A stretch of 64,000 nt of DNA from Megascapheus bottae (GCA_024803745.1 JANJXV010000266.1:806001-870000); one strand, 5' to 3'; numbered from the stretch's first letter, positions 35,781 through 50,438 are shown. The notes: generated by a model from the sequence alone, not told the origin. Program-made: numbers and translations.

Positions 35781-36025
35781 ACACACAGGGTAGCTTGCAC
35801 ATATTTTTGACGTCAATCTACTAGGATATTATTAGGTTTCTGTATCCTAATCAATTTTTTCCTGATGATTACCTTTGCTGTCATGTGTAAAAAATGCAAG
35901 AGGGAAAAACACAGAAGAATTAGTGAAATTAAAAAAAAGCATTAGACACAGTTAAGTGTTCATTCTTTGTAGGAGAAAGGATATTTGGATATGATGATGA
36001 TGATGACGACTTTATAATTACTATG

Positions 36026-36228
36026 TCAGGGTTGAGAGTTTGGCATAGTGGTAGAGTGCTTGCCTAGCATCCATGAAGTTCTGGGTTTGATTGCTCAGTA
36101 CCACATAGATAGAAAATCTAGATGTGGCACTGTGGCTCAAGTGGCAGAGGGCTAGACTTGAGAAAACCCGAGGACAATGCTCAGGCCCTGAATTCAAGCC
36201 CCAAGACTGGCAGAAAGATAAAAGAAAA
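36026..36228 (+). mobile_element. SINE, ID-like, sense, in inter-L1 segment 4
   Basis: Duplicated copy of the SINE at 13745-13945. Confidence 0.8.
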
Positions 36229-36897
36229 TAAAAATGCTTTTTACGAGCTAATTCACTCACAGCATTTGCTTCTGAAATCTTCGCTTCTGCATCTTGTGAA
36301 ATACCCCTTTCCCTCAACGTAGACAAGAAAAACAGATCCATCCCATGGTCCACTGTGAGGCCACTGGTTGGGCTAAGAGCTAGTTGTGCAGCAACACATA
36401 AGTTTTATTCTAATACTTTCCAAACTTTGTACTCAAATATGCTACCTACTTACCAACTTAGGTCAGTTATCCTTATGCTATAACTTTTCTTCATTACTAC
36501 AATATTCTTACACTCCTACGTTAATCCTCTTGCACCTCCCCTGACCTCTCTCATTCTTTTTTTCTATCTCTGGACCTCTGCTCGTCTTTCAACCCTTATA
36601 CTGCACGGATCTACACTTGATGGCTGTTGAGCAATATTGTATATGTAGGTGGTTAATTATTCTCTAGGCTCAGAGGGACTTAAAGACAATAGAGATTGGA
36701 TTGAGAGGCTTATTGTTTTGGGTATAAATCGCTTATCAGTGGTTGTATTAGGCTGGTCTGTAAGTGCACAAAAAGAAAGAGTGATAATACCAATCAAAAC
36801 TTGTGAACATCTAGTGTCTGCCAGCGACAGAGGTCTAGGTTGGTTATATCTGAAAAACTATAATCGTATTTAGTAGTAATCTTGCTCCCATTTTCAA

Positions 36898-38081
36898 AGG
36901 GGCAGAACAAGAAACTCAAGAAAAATGTCAAATCAAGTAACAACATCCCCCACCCAATGTAAACAGACAATGGAACAGTCACTGGCAAACCTAGAGGAGA
37001 GTCTTCCAATTGCTACACAAATGCAATTGATAAACAACATTAATGAAAAATGTGAAAATATAAAGAAAGAGATAATGGAGGAAGCCATACCTGAACAAGA
37101 GGAAAGCAAAAACAAGGTGATAAGTGAAAAAGAAGAAGCCATAAAGGAGGCCATAATAAAGGTTTTTCAAAGAAAGATGGATGAATTCAAAGAATCCACA
37201 AACAAAAACGTGACCAAACTCCAGCAAATGTCCAAAGAAAATAAAGCTACTGAGCTAACCACTCAACAGGAAATCAAGGAGATAAAGAAATCCATACATG
37301 ATCTAAAACAAGGGATGCAAGGCATCAAAAGTGAGCAATTAGAAGCAAGGGAGATGAAAAATAAAGTAGATAGCTTTGATAGCAGGTTAGACATTGCAGA
37401 GGAGAGAATTTCCGTGGCTGAAGATAATTTAGGTATTATAAAGAACAGAAAATGAGTCAATCCAAATCTAGGAAATATGAGAGAGCGCTTCAGGAGGTCC
37501 AAGATACAATTAGGAAGCCTAATTTAAGGCTAGTTGGTATTGAGGAGGGCGTGGAGAAAGAGGTCAATGGTATTGGAAATATACTTCAGGGAATCATCTC
37601 AGAGAATTTCCCACATATCCAGAAGGGCAGGCCCATCCAGATACGAGAAGCTTTTAGAACCCCAAACAGACCTGACCAGAAAAGAACATCCCACCGCCAC
37701 ATTGTGATCCGAACTGGATCAATAGAAACGAAAGGAAAGATCCTAAAGGCAGCCAGAGAAAAGGGATCAGTAACCTACAAAGGCAAACCAATCAGAATAA
37801 CCCCAGATTTCTCAGCAGAGACCATGCAAGCACGAAGTGACTGGAAGCATATATGTCATGCCCTTATATCAAATAACTACCAACCAAGAATACTGTAGCC
37901 AGCTAAGCTCTCATTCATAACTGAGGGAAAAATAAAAACATTCCATTCCAGGGAAAAGATGCAACAATATGTCGAAACAAAACCAACACTACAGAGAATT
38001 CTCAAAGACGCTCTATACAAAGAAAACCAAAATAAATGCAATATAGGGAAAGAAAAGGCACCTAAACAGCATACCATCTAA
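36898..38081 (+). pseudogene. L1 ORF1, unit 5, disrupted, start codon lost
   Basis: Start ATG is AGG as in unit 4; next ATG is 36925. Coiled-coil block to 37455, RRM block 37452-37898, C-terminal domain to TAA 38079-38081. Same shared lesions as the other units. Confidence 0.9.
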
Positions 38082-38129
38082 GGACCACAAGAACTGTCAA
38101 GACACAGGCCCTACTAAAAGCTTTTAAAA

Positions 38130-39911
38130 ATGGTAGGAACTAATAAATATCTCTCAATCCTAACTCTCAATATCAATGGACTTAACTCTCCAATTAAACG
38201 GCATAGGTTTTCTAGTTGGATCAAAAAGCAAGAGCCATCGTTCTGCTGACTTCAAGAGACACATCTTACCCAAAAACAATCATCTTTTGAAAGTGAGAGG
38301 TTGGAATAAACTCTATCAAGCTAACTGCCCCCATAAACAGGCTAGAGTTGCCATCCTCATATCAGATACAATAGACTTCAAACTAAAATTATTAAGAAAA
38401 GACAAAGAAGGTTACTACATACTACTAAAGGGATCTTTCCTCCCGGAAGACATAACAATCCTAAATATTTACACACATAATCCCGGAGCTCCAAACTTCA
38501 TCAAGCAAACTTTACTTACACTGAAACCATACATAGATCGAAACACAGTGATTGTTGGTGAGTTTAACACACCACTCTCACCTATGGACAGATCAACAAG
38601 GCAAAAACTCAACAGAGAAACCTTAGAACTGAACAACTATATAGACCAACTAGATCTAACAGACATCTGCAGAATATTCCACCCAGTAACACCACAATAT
38701 ACGTTTTTCTCAGCAGCACATGGAACATTTTCCAAAATAGACCACATCTTAGGCCATAAAGCAAACCTGGACAGATTCAGAAACACTGAATTATTCCATG
38801 CACACTCTCAGACCATAAAGGCATCAAATTGGAGCTGAACACACATCTCCACCAAAGAAAACCCTGTAACTCATGGAGACTGAACCACACATTGTTGAAT
38901 CAAAAACAATGGGTAATCGAAGAGATCAGAACAGATATCCAACTGTTTATGAAATTTAACAATAAGGAGCACACAAATATCAACTCCTTAGGGCCACAAC
39001 AAAGGCAGTACTCAGAGGAAAATTTATAGCGTGGAGTGCCTACAACAGCAAGTTGGAAAAATGGCAAACCAACTAGTTAATGTCTCACCTTAACCTCCTG
39101 GAAAAAGAGCAATAAACCAACCCTAAACCCATTAGGAGAAAACAAATTATTAAAATCAAAGCAGAATTAAATGATTTGGAATAAAAAAAAACTATAGAAA
39201 GAATCAACAAAACAAGGAGTTGGTTCTTGAAAGAATTAACAAAATTGACAAGCCCTTAGCAAATCTTACCAAAAAAAGAAGAGAGCATATCGAAATAAAC
39301 AAAATCGCAGATGAAAATGGTAATATCACGACAGAAATTACCAAGATCCAGAATATCATGAGGGAATACTTCTCAAACCTTTACGCCAACAAATTTGAGA
39401 ATCTAGAAGAAATGGATGAATTCCTAGACAATATAACATACACACACTGAACCAAGAAGAGCTAACCCAACTCAACAGGCCTATTTCAAGCTCTGAAATA
39501 GAAATGGAAATTAGACAACTTCCACTTAAAAAGAGCCCAGGGCCAGATGGATTCACAGCTGAATTCTATAAGGTCTTCAAAGCAGAGCTCACACCAATAC
39601 TCCTCAAGCTCTTCAACGAAATTGAAAATGAAGATTCTTTACTAAACTGATTCTGTGAAGCCAGCATATCCCTCATCCCCAAACCAGACAGAGATTCATC
39701 AAAGAAAGAGATCTATAGACCCATTTCTTTGATGAACCTCGATGCAAAACTTCTCAACAAAATACTGGCCAACCGTCTACAACAACTCATCAAAAAAAAT
39801 ATACACTATGATCAAACTGGATTCATCACAGGGAGGCAAAGCTGGTTCAACATACACAAATCAATTAATATAATTCAACACATCAACAGGAGCAGGGATA
39901 AAATCACATGA
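38130..39911 (+). pseudogene. L1 ORF2 5' half, unit 5, disrupted
   Basis: ATG 38130. Endonuclease frame 38176-38838 is cut by a private 1-base deletion near 38788 that removes the SDH motif from frame; the remainder reads at 38829-39029. The pre-RT block 39220-39450 is cut by another 1-base deletion. The final block is 39729-39911. Confidence 0.88.
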
Positions 39912-41971
39912 TTGTCTCAATAGATGCGGAAAAGGCATTTGACAAGATCCAAAACCCCTTTATGTTAAAAGATGTGGAGAAACTAGGAATCCATGGAACA
40001 TTTCTCAATGTAATGAAGGCTGTGTATGAGAAACCCACTGCTAGTATTATACTTAATGGTGAAAATCTAAAGCCATTCCCTCTAAAATCAGGAACGAGAC
40101 AAGGATGCCCACTCTCTCCACTCCTTTTTAACATAGTACTAGAATTCCTAGGCAGTGCAATATAGCAAGAAGCAAGCATAAAGGGGATCCAAGTAGGGAA
40201 AGAGGAAATAAAACTATCCCTCTTTGCAGATGACATGATTCTGTATTTAAAGAATCCTATAGACTCTACTCCCAAGCTCCTTGAGCTGATTCAAAGCTTT
40301 GGAAGGGTAGCAGGCCATAAAATCAACCCTCACAAATCAACTGCCTTACTTTACGCCAACACTGAGAGGAATGAGGCAATAATCAGGAAAGAAAATCCTT
40401 TCACAATAGCCTCAAAGAAAATAAAGTACCTAGCAATTAGCTTAACTAAGAATGTAAAAGACCATTTAGATGAAAACTTTAAAACCCTAAAAAAGGAAAT
40501 TAAAGCAGAACTAAGGAAATGGAAAAACCTCCCATGCTCCTGGATTGGAAGAATCAACATTGTGAAAATGACAATCTTGCCAAGGGCTATCTACAAATTC
40601 AATGTAATACCCATCAACATCCCAATGTCATTCTTTAAAGATATAGAAGAGGCAATTCAAAATTTCATATGGAATAATAAAAGACCCCGTATAGCAAAAA
40701 CACTTCTTAGCAGAAAGAACAGCGCTGGAGGAATTTCAATTCCAAACTTAAGGCTCTATTACAGAGCTATAATTCTCAAAACAGCTTGGTACTGGCACAA
40801 GAACAGGCCTGAAGTCCAATGGAGTAGAACTGCGGACCTAGATATTAAACCACAGACCTATGGCCACCTAATCTTTGACCAGGGAGCCAAAAAAATAGAA
40901 TGGAAGAAAGATAGCCTCTTCAACAAGTTGTGCTGGCAGAACTGGTTAAACACCTGCAGAAAACTAAAGTTGGATCCTTCTTTGTCACCTTGCACTAGAA
41001 TTAACTCCAAATGGATCAAAGACGTGGAGGTAAAAGCTGACACACTGAAAAGTTTACAGGAAGGAATAGGAGATACACTAGGCCTCCTTGGTACAGGTCG
41101 AAACTTTCTTAATAAGGACCAAGAATCACAACAAATCAGAGAAAGGCTGGATAAGTGGGACTGCATTAACCTGCAGAGCTTTTGTATGGCAACGGATATA
41201 GCTAGTAAACTAATCAGGAAGCCTACAGAGTGGGAGAAGATCTTCACCACCCAAACAACGGAACAAGGCCTCATATCTAAAATATATCAACAACTCAAAA
41301 AATTGAATCACTCCAAAACTAACCTCCAAAGTAACACCCATCCCATTACAAAATGGGCCAAAGACTTAAAGAGAGTCTTCTCTGAAGAAGAAACAAAAAT
41401 GGCCTATAGACACATGAAGAAATGCTCAACATCTCTGGTCATAAAAGAAATGCAAATCAAAACAAGTCTAAGATTCCACCTAACTCCAGTTAGAATGGCC
41501 AGGATCAGGAAAACGAATGACAACAGATGCTGGACGGGATGTGGTCAGGAGGGATCACTACTACACTGTTGGTTGGAGTGCAAACTCGTTCAACCACTAT
41601 GGAAAGCAGTGCGGCAGTGCCTCAAAACGCTAAACATACAACTCCCATATGACCCAGCAATTCCAGTACTTGGCATTTACCCAACAATCCAGAAACAAGG
41701 GCATACTAAACCCACTAGCACAACAATGTTCATTGCAGCACTATTCACCATAGCAAAGATATGGAACCAACCCAGATGTCCCTCAGTTGATGAGTGGATC
41801 AACAAGTTGTGGTATTTGTACACAATGGAATTCTATGCTGCTGTCAGAAAGAATGACATCGCCCCATTTGTTAGGAAATGGAAAGACTTAGAACAAATCA
41901 TATTAAGTGAAGTAAGCCAGACTCAAAGGAACTTAGGCTCAGTGGTTTCCCTCATTCGTCATAATCAGTAG
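39908..41971 (+). pseudogene. L1 ORF2 RT and C-terminal region, unit 5, one nonsense codon
   Basis: A single TAG at 40163-40165 (Trp to stop) interrupts the 687-codon frame. The two parts are 39908-40165 and a 578-codon frame from 40235 to 41971. FADD is at 40223-40234. Otherwise the RT and C-terminal region is intact. Confidence 0.9.
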
Positions 41972-43011
41972 AAACCTTGGGCTCTACTAGCAGAGATTGG
42001 CAATAGAGCAAAAGGCCATATATAAGGCCATATAATGTGAAGCTAATTGAAAGGACCTCAAGGATATTGACACAAAAGCCATATAATGAATGATTGTTGT
42101 CCTTAATGTACTATGTTGTCTCTCATCTCACTTGCTGTCCCTTGGTTATCCCATATTGGTATAGTATCTCACTTTGTTATCTGATATATTGAATTTATTT
42201 GTATTTGGATATTTGAAATTTGATATGGAAGGGGGGAAAACCAAGACGGGTGGGGGGTGTGGGGTTGGAGGGAAATGGGTACCAAGACATGTGAAAGGGT
42301 ATCAATGTATGTGAATTAATGCACCTTCTATCTGGCAAATATCATCTAACCCTTTTACTAATTACAATAAAAAATGAAAAAAAGAAAGTTGTAGTGTGTG
42401 GGGAGGATGATGGGGTCAAATACATTTCTTCTTAGAAATTTACCTCATCTGGTTGCCCTGGATTTTCCTGGCCTTCTTCTTAGAGAAAGTTCTGTTATAC
42501 TGTATTTGTGGCTTGGCAATGATCTAGCATGTACATCTTCGAGTAAGACATCCACAACTTCCATGCCTGAGACTCGAGTTTCCTGACCTTTGGCAACAGC
42601 ACAGCAACATCTTTCTTCCTCCTGAGCCACAGGACAAGTGAGCTGGCTCGAGCTGGTTGTTAGTTACAGTGGCTTGGTTACCAGGGTTCCATATTCTGTT
42701 CCATTGTGAGGGAGGCAGGGTCACCTTTCAGGGCCCAATGACCAAAGATCCTTGCTCACAAAAGACCTCACCAAAGACATACTGGAGGCTGAATCTCTCC
42801 TCCAGTCTCACAATATACATGTGGATGTAGTATACAGCACACCTTATTTGTCCAATCCCAATGTCTTCCACTAGGCCCAACTACCAGTCTGGTCTCAGGC
42901 TCAAGGAGCCTTTCTTAGGTAACATCCAAACTTAAGGGTCAATATTGCCCTCATCCTTTACAAAACATTTGCTTCACAGTGCCTTCTCTGCCTGCATTTT
43001 GCCCCTTGTCG

Positions 43012-43200
43012 AATTTTTTTTGTTTTTGCTAGTCTTGGGACTTGACCTCAGAGTGTGAACATTGTTCTTGGGCTTTCTTTAGGCTTTAGCTGTCCCACCG
43101 AGCCACAGCACCACTTGCAGCGTTTTCTATGTATGTGGTAATGAGGAATCAAACCTGAGGCTTACTGCTTGGTAGCCAAGGACTCTCCCACTAGGTCAAA
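43012..43200 (-). mobile_element. SINE, ID-like, antisense, in inter-L1 segment 5
   Basis: Duplicated copy of the SINE at 13319-13505. Confidence 0.75.
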
Positions 43201-43448
43201 CACACAGGGCATCTTGCACATATTTTTGACGTCAATCTACTAGGATATTATTAGGTTTCTGTATCCTAATCAATTTTTTCCTGATGATTAGCTTTGCTGT
43301 CATGTGTAAAAAATGCAAGAGGGAAAAACACAGAAGAATTAGTGAAATTAAAAAAAAAGCATTAGACACAGTTAAGTGTTCATTCTTTGTAGGAGAAAGG
43401 ATATTTGGATATGATGATGATGATGATGATGACTTTATAATTACTATG

Positions 43449-43651
43449 TCATTGTTGAGAGTTTGGCATAGTGGTAGAGTGCTTGCCTAGCATCCATGAA
43501 GATCTGGGTTTGATTGCTCAGTACCACATAGATAGAAAATCTAGATGTGGCACTGTGGCTCAAGTGGCAGAGGGCTAGACTTGAGAAAACCCGAGGACAG
43601 TGCTCAGGCCCTGAATTCAAGCCCCAAGACTGGCAGAAAGATAAAAGAAAA
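43449..43651 (+). mobile_element. SINE, ID-like, sense, in inter-L1 segment 5
   Basis: Duplicated copy of the SINE at 13745-13945. Confidence 0.8.
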
Positions 43652-44320
43652 TAAAAATGCTTTTTACGAGCTAATTCACTCACAGCATTTGCTTCTGAAA
43701 TCTTCGCTTCTGCATCTTGTGAAATACCCCTTTCCCTCAACGTAGACAAGAAAAACAGATCCATCCCATGGTCCACTGTGAGGCCACTGGTTGGGCTAAG
43801 AGCTAGTCGTGCAGCAACACATAAGTTTTATTCTAATACTTTCCAAACTTTGTACTCAAATATGCTACCTACTTACCAACTTATGTCAGTTATCCTTATG
43901 CTATAACTTTTCTTCATTACTACAATATTCTTACACTCCTACGTTAATCCTCTTGCACCTCCCCTGACCTCTCTCATTCTTTTTTTCTATCTCTGGACCT
44001 CTGCTCGTCTTTCAACCCTTATACTGCACGGATCTACACTTGATGGCTGTTGAGCAATATTGTATATGTAGGTGGTTAATTATTCTCTAGGCTCAGAGGA
44101 ACTTAAAGACAATAGAGATTGGATTGAGAGGCTTATTGTTTTGGGTATAAATCGCTTATCAGTGGTTGTATTAGGCTGGTCTGTAAGTGCACAAAAAGAA
44201 AGAGTGATAATACCAATCAAAACTTGTGAACATCTAGTGTCTGCCAGCTACAGAGGTCTAGGGTGGTTATATCTGAAATACTATAATCGTATTTAGTAGT
44301 AATATTGCTCCCATTTTCAA

Positions 44321-45504
44321 ATGGGCAGATCAAGAAACTCAAGAAAAATGTCAAATCAAGAAACAACATCCCCCACCCAATGTAAACAGACAATGGAACT
44401 GTCACTGGCAAACCTAGAGGAGAGTCTTCCAATTGCTACACAAATGCAATTGATAAACATCATTAATGAAAAATGTGAAAATATAAAGAAAGAGATAATG
44501 GAGGAAGCCATACCTGAACAAGAGGAAAGCAAAAACAAGGTGATAAGTGAAAAAGAAGAAGCCATAAAGGAGGCCATAATAAAGGTTTTTCAAAGAAAGA
44601 TGGATGAATTCAAAGAATCCACAAATAAAAACGTGACCAAACTCTAGCAAATGTCCAAAGAAAATAAAGCTACTGAGCTAACCACTCAACAGGAAATCAA
44701 GGAGATAAAGAAATCCATACATGATCTAAAACAAGGGATGCAAGGCATCAAAAGTGAGCAATTAGAAGCAAGGGAGATGAAAAATAAAGTAGATAGCTTT
44801 GATAGCAGGTTAGACATTGCAGAGGAGAGAATTTCCGTGGCTGAAGATAATTTAGGTATTATAAAGAACAGAAAATGAGTCAATCCAAATCTAGGAAATA
44901 TGAGAGAGCGCTTCAGGAGGTCCAAGATACAATTAGGAAGCCTAATTTAAGGCTAGTTGGTATTGAGGAGGGCGTGGAGAAAGAGGTCAATGGTATTGGA
45001 AATATACTTCAGGGAATCATCTCAGAGAATTTCCCAAATATCCAGAAGGGCAGGCCCATCCAGATACGAGAAGCTTTTAGAACCCCAAACAGACCTGACC
45101 AGAAAAGAACATCCCACCGCCACATTGTGATCCGAACTGGATCAATAGAAACGAAAGGAAAGATCCTAAAGGCAGCCAGGGAAAAGGGATCAGTAACCTA
45201 CAAAGGCAAACCAATCAGAATAACCCCAGATTTCTCAGCAGAGACCATGCAAGCACGAAGTGACTGGAAGCATATATGTCATGCCCTTATATCAAATAAC
45301 TACCAACCAAGAATACTGTAGCCAGCTAAGCTCTCATTCATAACTGAGGGAAAAATAAAAACATTCCATTCCAGGGAAAAGCTGCAACAATATGTCGAAA
45401 CAAAACCAACACTACAGAGAATTCTCAAAGATGCTCTATACATAGAAAACCAAAATAAATGCAATATAGGGAAAGAAAAGGCACCTAAACAGCATACCAT
45501 CTAA
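44321..45504 (+). pseudogene. L1 ORF1, unit 6, disrupted with extra stop
   Basis: ATG 44321 is present. A private TAG at 44645-44647 (Gln to stop) cuts the coiled coil; the frame resumes 44651-44878. RRM block 44875-45321 and C-terminal domain to TAA 45502-45504 carry the shared lesions. Confidence 0.9.
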
Positions 45505-45552
45505 GGACCACAAGAACTGTCAAGACACAGGCCCTACTAAAAGCTTTTAAAA

Positions 45553-47336
45553 ATGGTAGGAACTAATAAATATCTCTCAATCCTAACTCTCAATATCAAT
45601 GGACTTAACTCTCCAATTAAACGGCATAGGTTGTCTAGTTGGATCAAAAAGCAAGAGCCATCGTTCTGCTGACTTCGAGAGACACATCTTACCCAAAAAC
45701 AATCATCTTTTGAAAGTGAGAGGTTGGAATAAACTCTATCAAGCTAACTGCCCCCATAAACAGGCTAGAGTTGCCATCCTCATATCAGATACAATAGACT
45801 TCAAACTAAAATTAGTAAGAAAAGACAAAGAAGGTTACTACATACTACTAAAGGGATCTTTCCTCCCGGAAGACATAACAATCCTAAATATTTACACACC
45901 CAATCCCGGAGCTCCAAACTTCATCACGCAAACTTTACTTACACTGAAACCATACATAGATCGAAACACAGTGATTGTTGGTGAGTTTAACACACCACTC
46001 TCACCTATGGACAGATCAACAAGGCAAAAAACTCAACAGAGAAACCTTAGAACTGAACAACTATATAGACCAACTAGATCTAACAGACATCTGCAGAATA
46101 TTCCACCCAGTAACACCACAATATACGTTTTTCTCAGCAGCACATGGAACATTTTCCAAAATAGACCACATCTTAGGCCATAAAGCAAACCTGGACAGAT
46201 TCAGAAACACTGAAATTATTCCATGCACACTCTCAGACCATAAAGGCATCAAATTGGAGCTGAACACACATCTCCACCAAAGAAAACCCTGTAACTCATG
46301 GAGACTGAACCACACATTGTTGAATCAAAAAAAATGGGTAATCGAAGAGATCAGAACAGATATGCAACTGTTTATGAAATTTAACAATAAGGAACACACA
46401 AATATCAACTCCTTAGGGACACAACAAAGGCAGTACTCAGAGGAAAATTTATAGCGTGGAGTGCCTACAACAGCAAGTTGGAAAAATGGCAAACCAACTA
46501 GTTAATGTCTCACCTTAACCTCCTGGAAAAAGAGCAACAAACCAACCCTAAACCCATTAGGAGAAAGCAAATTATTAAAATCAAAGCAGAATTAAATGAT
46601 TTGGAATAAAAAAAAACTATAGAAAGAATCAACAAAACAAGGATTTGGTTCTTGAAAGAATTAACAAAATTGACAAGCCCTTAGCAAATCTTACCAAAAA
46701 AGAAGAGAGCATATCGAAATAAACAAAATCGCAGATGAAAATGGTAATATCACGACAGAAATTACCAAGATCCAGAATATCATGAGGGAATACTTCTCAA
46801 ACCTTTACGCCAACAAATTTGAGAATCTAGAAGAAATGGATGAATTCCTAGACAATATTAACATACACACACTGAACCAAGAAGAGCTAACCCAACTCAA
46901 CAGGCCTATCTCAAGCTCTGAAATAGAAATGGAAATTAGACAACTTCCACTTAAAAAGAGCCCAGGGCCAGATGGATTCACAGCTGAATTCTATAAGGTC
47001 TTCAAAGCAGAGCTCACACCAATACTCCTCAAGCTCTTCAACGAAATTGAAAATGAAGGTTCTTTACTAAACTGATTCTGTGAAGCCAGCATATCTCTCA
47101 TCCCCAAACCAGACAGAGATTCATCAAAGAAAGAGATCTATAGACCCATTTCTTTGATGAACCTCGATGCAAAACTTCTCAACAAAATACTGGCCAACCG
47201 TCTACAACAACTCATCAAAAAAAATATACACTATGATCAAACTGGATTCATCACAGGGAGGCGAAGCTGGTTCAACATACACAAATCAATTAATATAATT
47301 CAACACATCAACAGGAGCAGGGATAAAATCACATGA
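45553..47336 (+). pseudogene. L1 ORF2 5' half, unit 6, disrupted
   Basis: ATG 45553. The endonuclease frame 45599-46183 is shifted by an extra A near 46030. The correct frame resumes at 45975-46454 with SKIDHI and SDHKG. The pre-RT region (46782-47075) and 47154-47336 follow. The Glu at the GDFNTP position is again present. Confidence 0.88.
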
Positions 47337-49394
47337 TTGTCTCAATAGATGCGGAAAAGGCATTTGACAAGATCCAAAACCCCTTTATGTTAAAAGATGT
47401 GGAGAAACTAGGAATCCATGGAACATTTCTCAATGTAATAAAGGCTGTGTATGAGAAACCCACTGATAGTATTATACTTAATGGTGAAACTCTAAAGCCA
47501 TTCCCTCTAAAATCAGGAACGAGGCAAGGATGCCCACTCTCTCCACTCCTTTTTAACATAGTACTAGAATTCCTAGGCAGTGCAATATGGCAAGAAGCAA
47601 GCATAAAGGGGATCCAAGTAGGGAAAGAGGAAATAAAACTATCCCTCTTTGCAGATGACATGATTCTGTATTTAAAGAATCCTATAGACTCTACTCCCAA
47701 GCTCCTTGAGCTGATTCAAAGCTTTGGAAGGGTAACAGGCCATAAAATCAACCCTCACAAATCAACTGCCTTACTTTACGCCAACACTGAGAGGAACGAG
47801 GCAATAATCAGGAAAGAAAATCCTTTCACAATAGCCTCAAAGAAAATAAAGTACCTAGCAATTAGCTTAACTAAGAATGTAAAGGACCGTTTGGATGAAA
47901 ACTTTAAAACCCTAAAAAAGGAAATTAAAGCAGAACTAAGGAAATGGAAAAACCTCCCGTGCTCCTGGATTGGAAGAATCAACATTGTGAAAATGGCAAT
48001 CTTGCCAAGGTCTATCTACAAATTCAATGTAATACCCATCAACATCCCAATGTCATTCTTTAAAGACATAGAAGAGGCAATTCAAAATTTCATATGGAAT
48101 AATAAAAGACCCCGTATAGCAAAAACACTTCTTAGCAGAAAGAACAGCGCTGGAGGAATTTCAATTCCAAACTTAAGGCTCTATTACAGAGCTATAATTC
48201 TCAAAACAGCTTGGTACTGGCACAAGAACAGGCCTGAAGTCCAATGGAGTAGAACTGCGGACCCAGATATTAAACCACAGACCTATGGCCACCTAATCTT
48301 TGACCAGGGAGCCAAAAAAATAGAATGGAAGAAAGATAGCCTCTTCAACAAGTTGTGCTGGCAGAACTGGTTAAACACCTGCAGAAAACTAAAGTTGGAT
48401 CCTTCTTTGTCACCTTGCACTAGAATTAACTCCAAATGGATCAAAGACGTGGAGGTAAAAGCTGACACACTGAAAAGTTTACAGGAAGGAATAGGAGATA
48501 CACTAGGCCTCCTTGGTACAGGTCGAAACTTTCTTAATAAGGACCAAGAATCACAACAAATCAGAGAAAGGCTGGATAAGTGGGACTGCATTAAACTGCA
48601 GAGCTTTTGTATGGCAACGGATATAGATAGTAAACTAATCAGGAAGCCTACAGAGTGGGAGAAGATCTTCACCACCCAAACAACGGAACAAGGCCTCATC
48701 TAAAATATATCAACAACTCAAAAAACTGAATCACTCCAAAACTAACCTCCAAAGTAACACCCATCCCATTACAAAATGGGCCAAAGACTTAAAGAGAGTC
48801 TTCTCTGAAGAAGAAACAAAAATGGCCTATAGACACATGAAGAAATGCTCAACATCTCTGGTCATAAAAGAAATGCAAATCAAAACAAGTCTAAGATTCC
48901 ACCTAACTCCAGTTAGAATGGCCAGGATCAGGAAAACGAATGACAACAGATGCTGGAGGGGATGTGGTCAGGAGGGATCACTACTACACTGTTGGTGGGA
49001 GTGCAAACTCGTTCAACCACTATGGAAAGCAGTGCAGCAGTGCCTCAAAACGCTAAACATACAACTCCCCTATGACCCAGCAATTCCAGTACTTGGCATT
49101 TACCCAACAATCCAGAAACAAGGGCATACTAAACCCATTAGCACAACAATGTTCATTGCAGCACTATTCACCATAGCAAAGATATGGAACCAACCCAGAT
49201 GTCCCTCAGTTGATGAGTGGATCAACAAGTTGTGGTATTTGTACACAATGGAATTCTATGCTGCTGTCAGAAAGAATGACATCGCCCCATTTGTTAGGAA
49301 ATGGAAAGACTTAGAACAAATCATATTAAGTGAAGTAAGCCAGACTCAAAGGAACTTAGGCTCAGTGGTTTCCCTCATTCGTCATAATCAGTAG
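47333..49394 (+). pseudogene. L1 ORF2 RT and C-terminal region, unit 6, frameshifted
   Basis: 456 codons open from 47333 to 48703 with [20 protein letters not shown] and FADD (47648-47659). A 2-base deletion near 48699 then shifts the frame. The C-terminal part reads from 48822 to 49394. Confidence 0.9.
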
Positions 49395-50438
49395 AAACCT
49401 TGGGACCTACTAGCAGAGATTGGCATTAGAGCAAAAGGCCATATATAAGGCCATATAATGTGAAGCTAATTGAAAGGACCTCCAGGATATTGACACAAAA
49501 GCCATATAATGAATGATTGTTGTCCTTAATGTACTATGTTGTCTCTCATCTCGCTTGCTGTCCCTTGGTTATCCCATATTGGTATAGTATTTCACTTTGT
49601 TATCTGATATATTGAATTTATTTGTATTTGGATATTTGAAATTTGATAGGGAAGGGGGGAAAACCAAGACGGGTGGGGGGTGTGGGGTTGGAGGGAAATG
49701 GATACCAAGACATGTGAAAGGGTATCAATGTATGTGAATTAATGCACCTTCTCTCTGGCAAATATCATCTAACCCTTTTACTAATTACAATAAAAAAATG
49801 AAAAAAAAGAAAGTTGTAGTGTGTGGGGAGGATGATGGGGTCAAATACATTTTCTCTTAGAAATTTACCTCATCTGGTTGCCGTGGATTTTCCTGGCCTT
49901 CTTCTTAGAGAAAGTTCTGTTATACTGGATTTGTGGCTTGGCAATGATCTAGCATGTACATCTTCGAGTAAGACATCCACAACTTCCATGCCTGAGACTC
50001 GAGTTTCCTGACCTTTGGCAACAGCACAGCAACATCTTTCTTCCTCCTGAGCCACAGGCCAAGTGAGCTGGCTTGAGCTGGTTGTTAGTTACAGTGGCTT
50101 GGTTACCAGGGTTCCATATTCTGTTCCATTGTGAGGGAGGCAGGGTAACCTTTCAGGGCCCAATGACCAAAGATCCTTGCTCACAAAAGACCTCACCAAA
50201 GACATACTGGAGGCTGAATCTCTCCTCCAGTCTCACAATATACATGTGGATGTAGTATACAGCACACCTTATTTGTCCAATCCCAATGTCTTCCACTAGG
50301 CCCAACTACCAGTCTGGTCTCAGGCTCAAGGAGCCTTTCTTAGGTAACATCCAAACTTAAGGGTCAATATTGCCCTCATCCTTTACAAAACATTTGCTTC
50401 ACAGTGCCTTCTCTGCCTGCATTTTGCCCCTTGTCGAA

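Larger units (their letters stand above)
34965..36373. repeat. Inter-L1 segment, copy 4
   Basis: Same content. It has the shortest GAT tract (four GAT then two GAC, 35993-36010). Right group. Confidence 0.75.
36374..42384 (+). mobile_element. L1 unit 5, near full length, inactive
   Basis: Same structure, right group. It shares the lost ORF1 start with unit 4 and has private 1-base deletions in the endonuclease (near 38788) and pre-RT (near 39435) regions. Confidence 0.92.
42385..43796. repeat. Inter-L1 segment, copy 5
   Basis: Same content, six GAT repeats (43413-43430). It shares 'acttatgtcag' (in the presumed L1 5' region that follows) and 'taacatccaaac' with copy 6. Confidence 0.75.
43797..49808 (+). 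mobile_element. L1 unit 6, near full length, inactive
   Basis: Same structure, right group. Private lesions: TAG in the ORF1 coiled coil, +1 A near 46030, a 1-base deletion near 46698, and a 2-base deletion near 48699. Confidence 0.92.

Noticed and set aside
43284..43490. Poly-Asp open frame in inter-L1 segment 5 (and 50709-50915)
   Set aside because: Produced by the GAT microsatellite and the start of a SINE. It is not open in all units.
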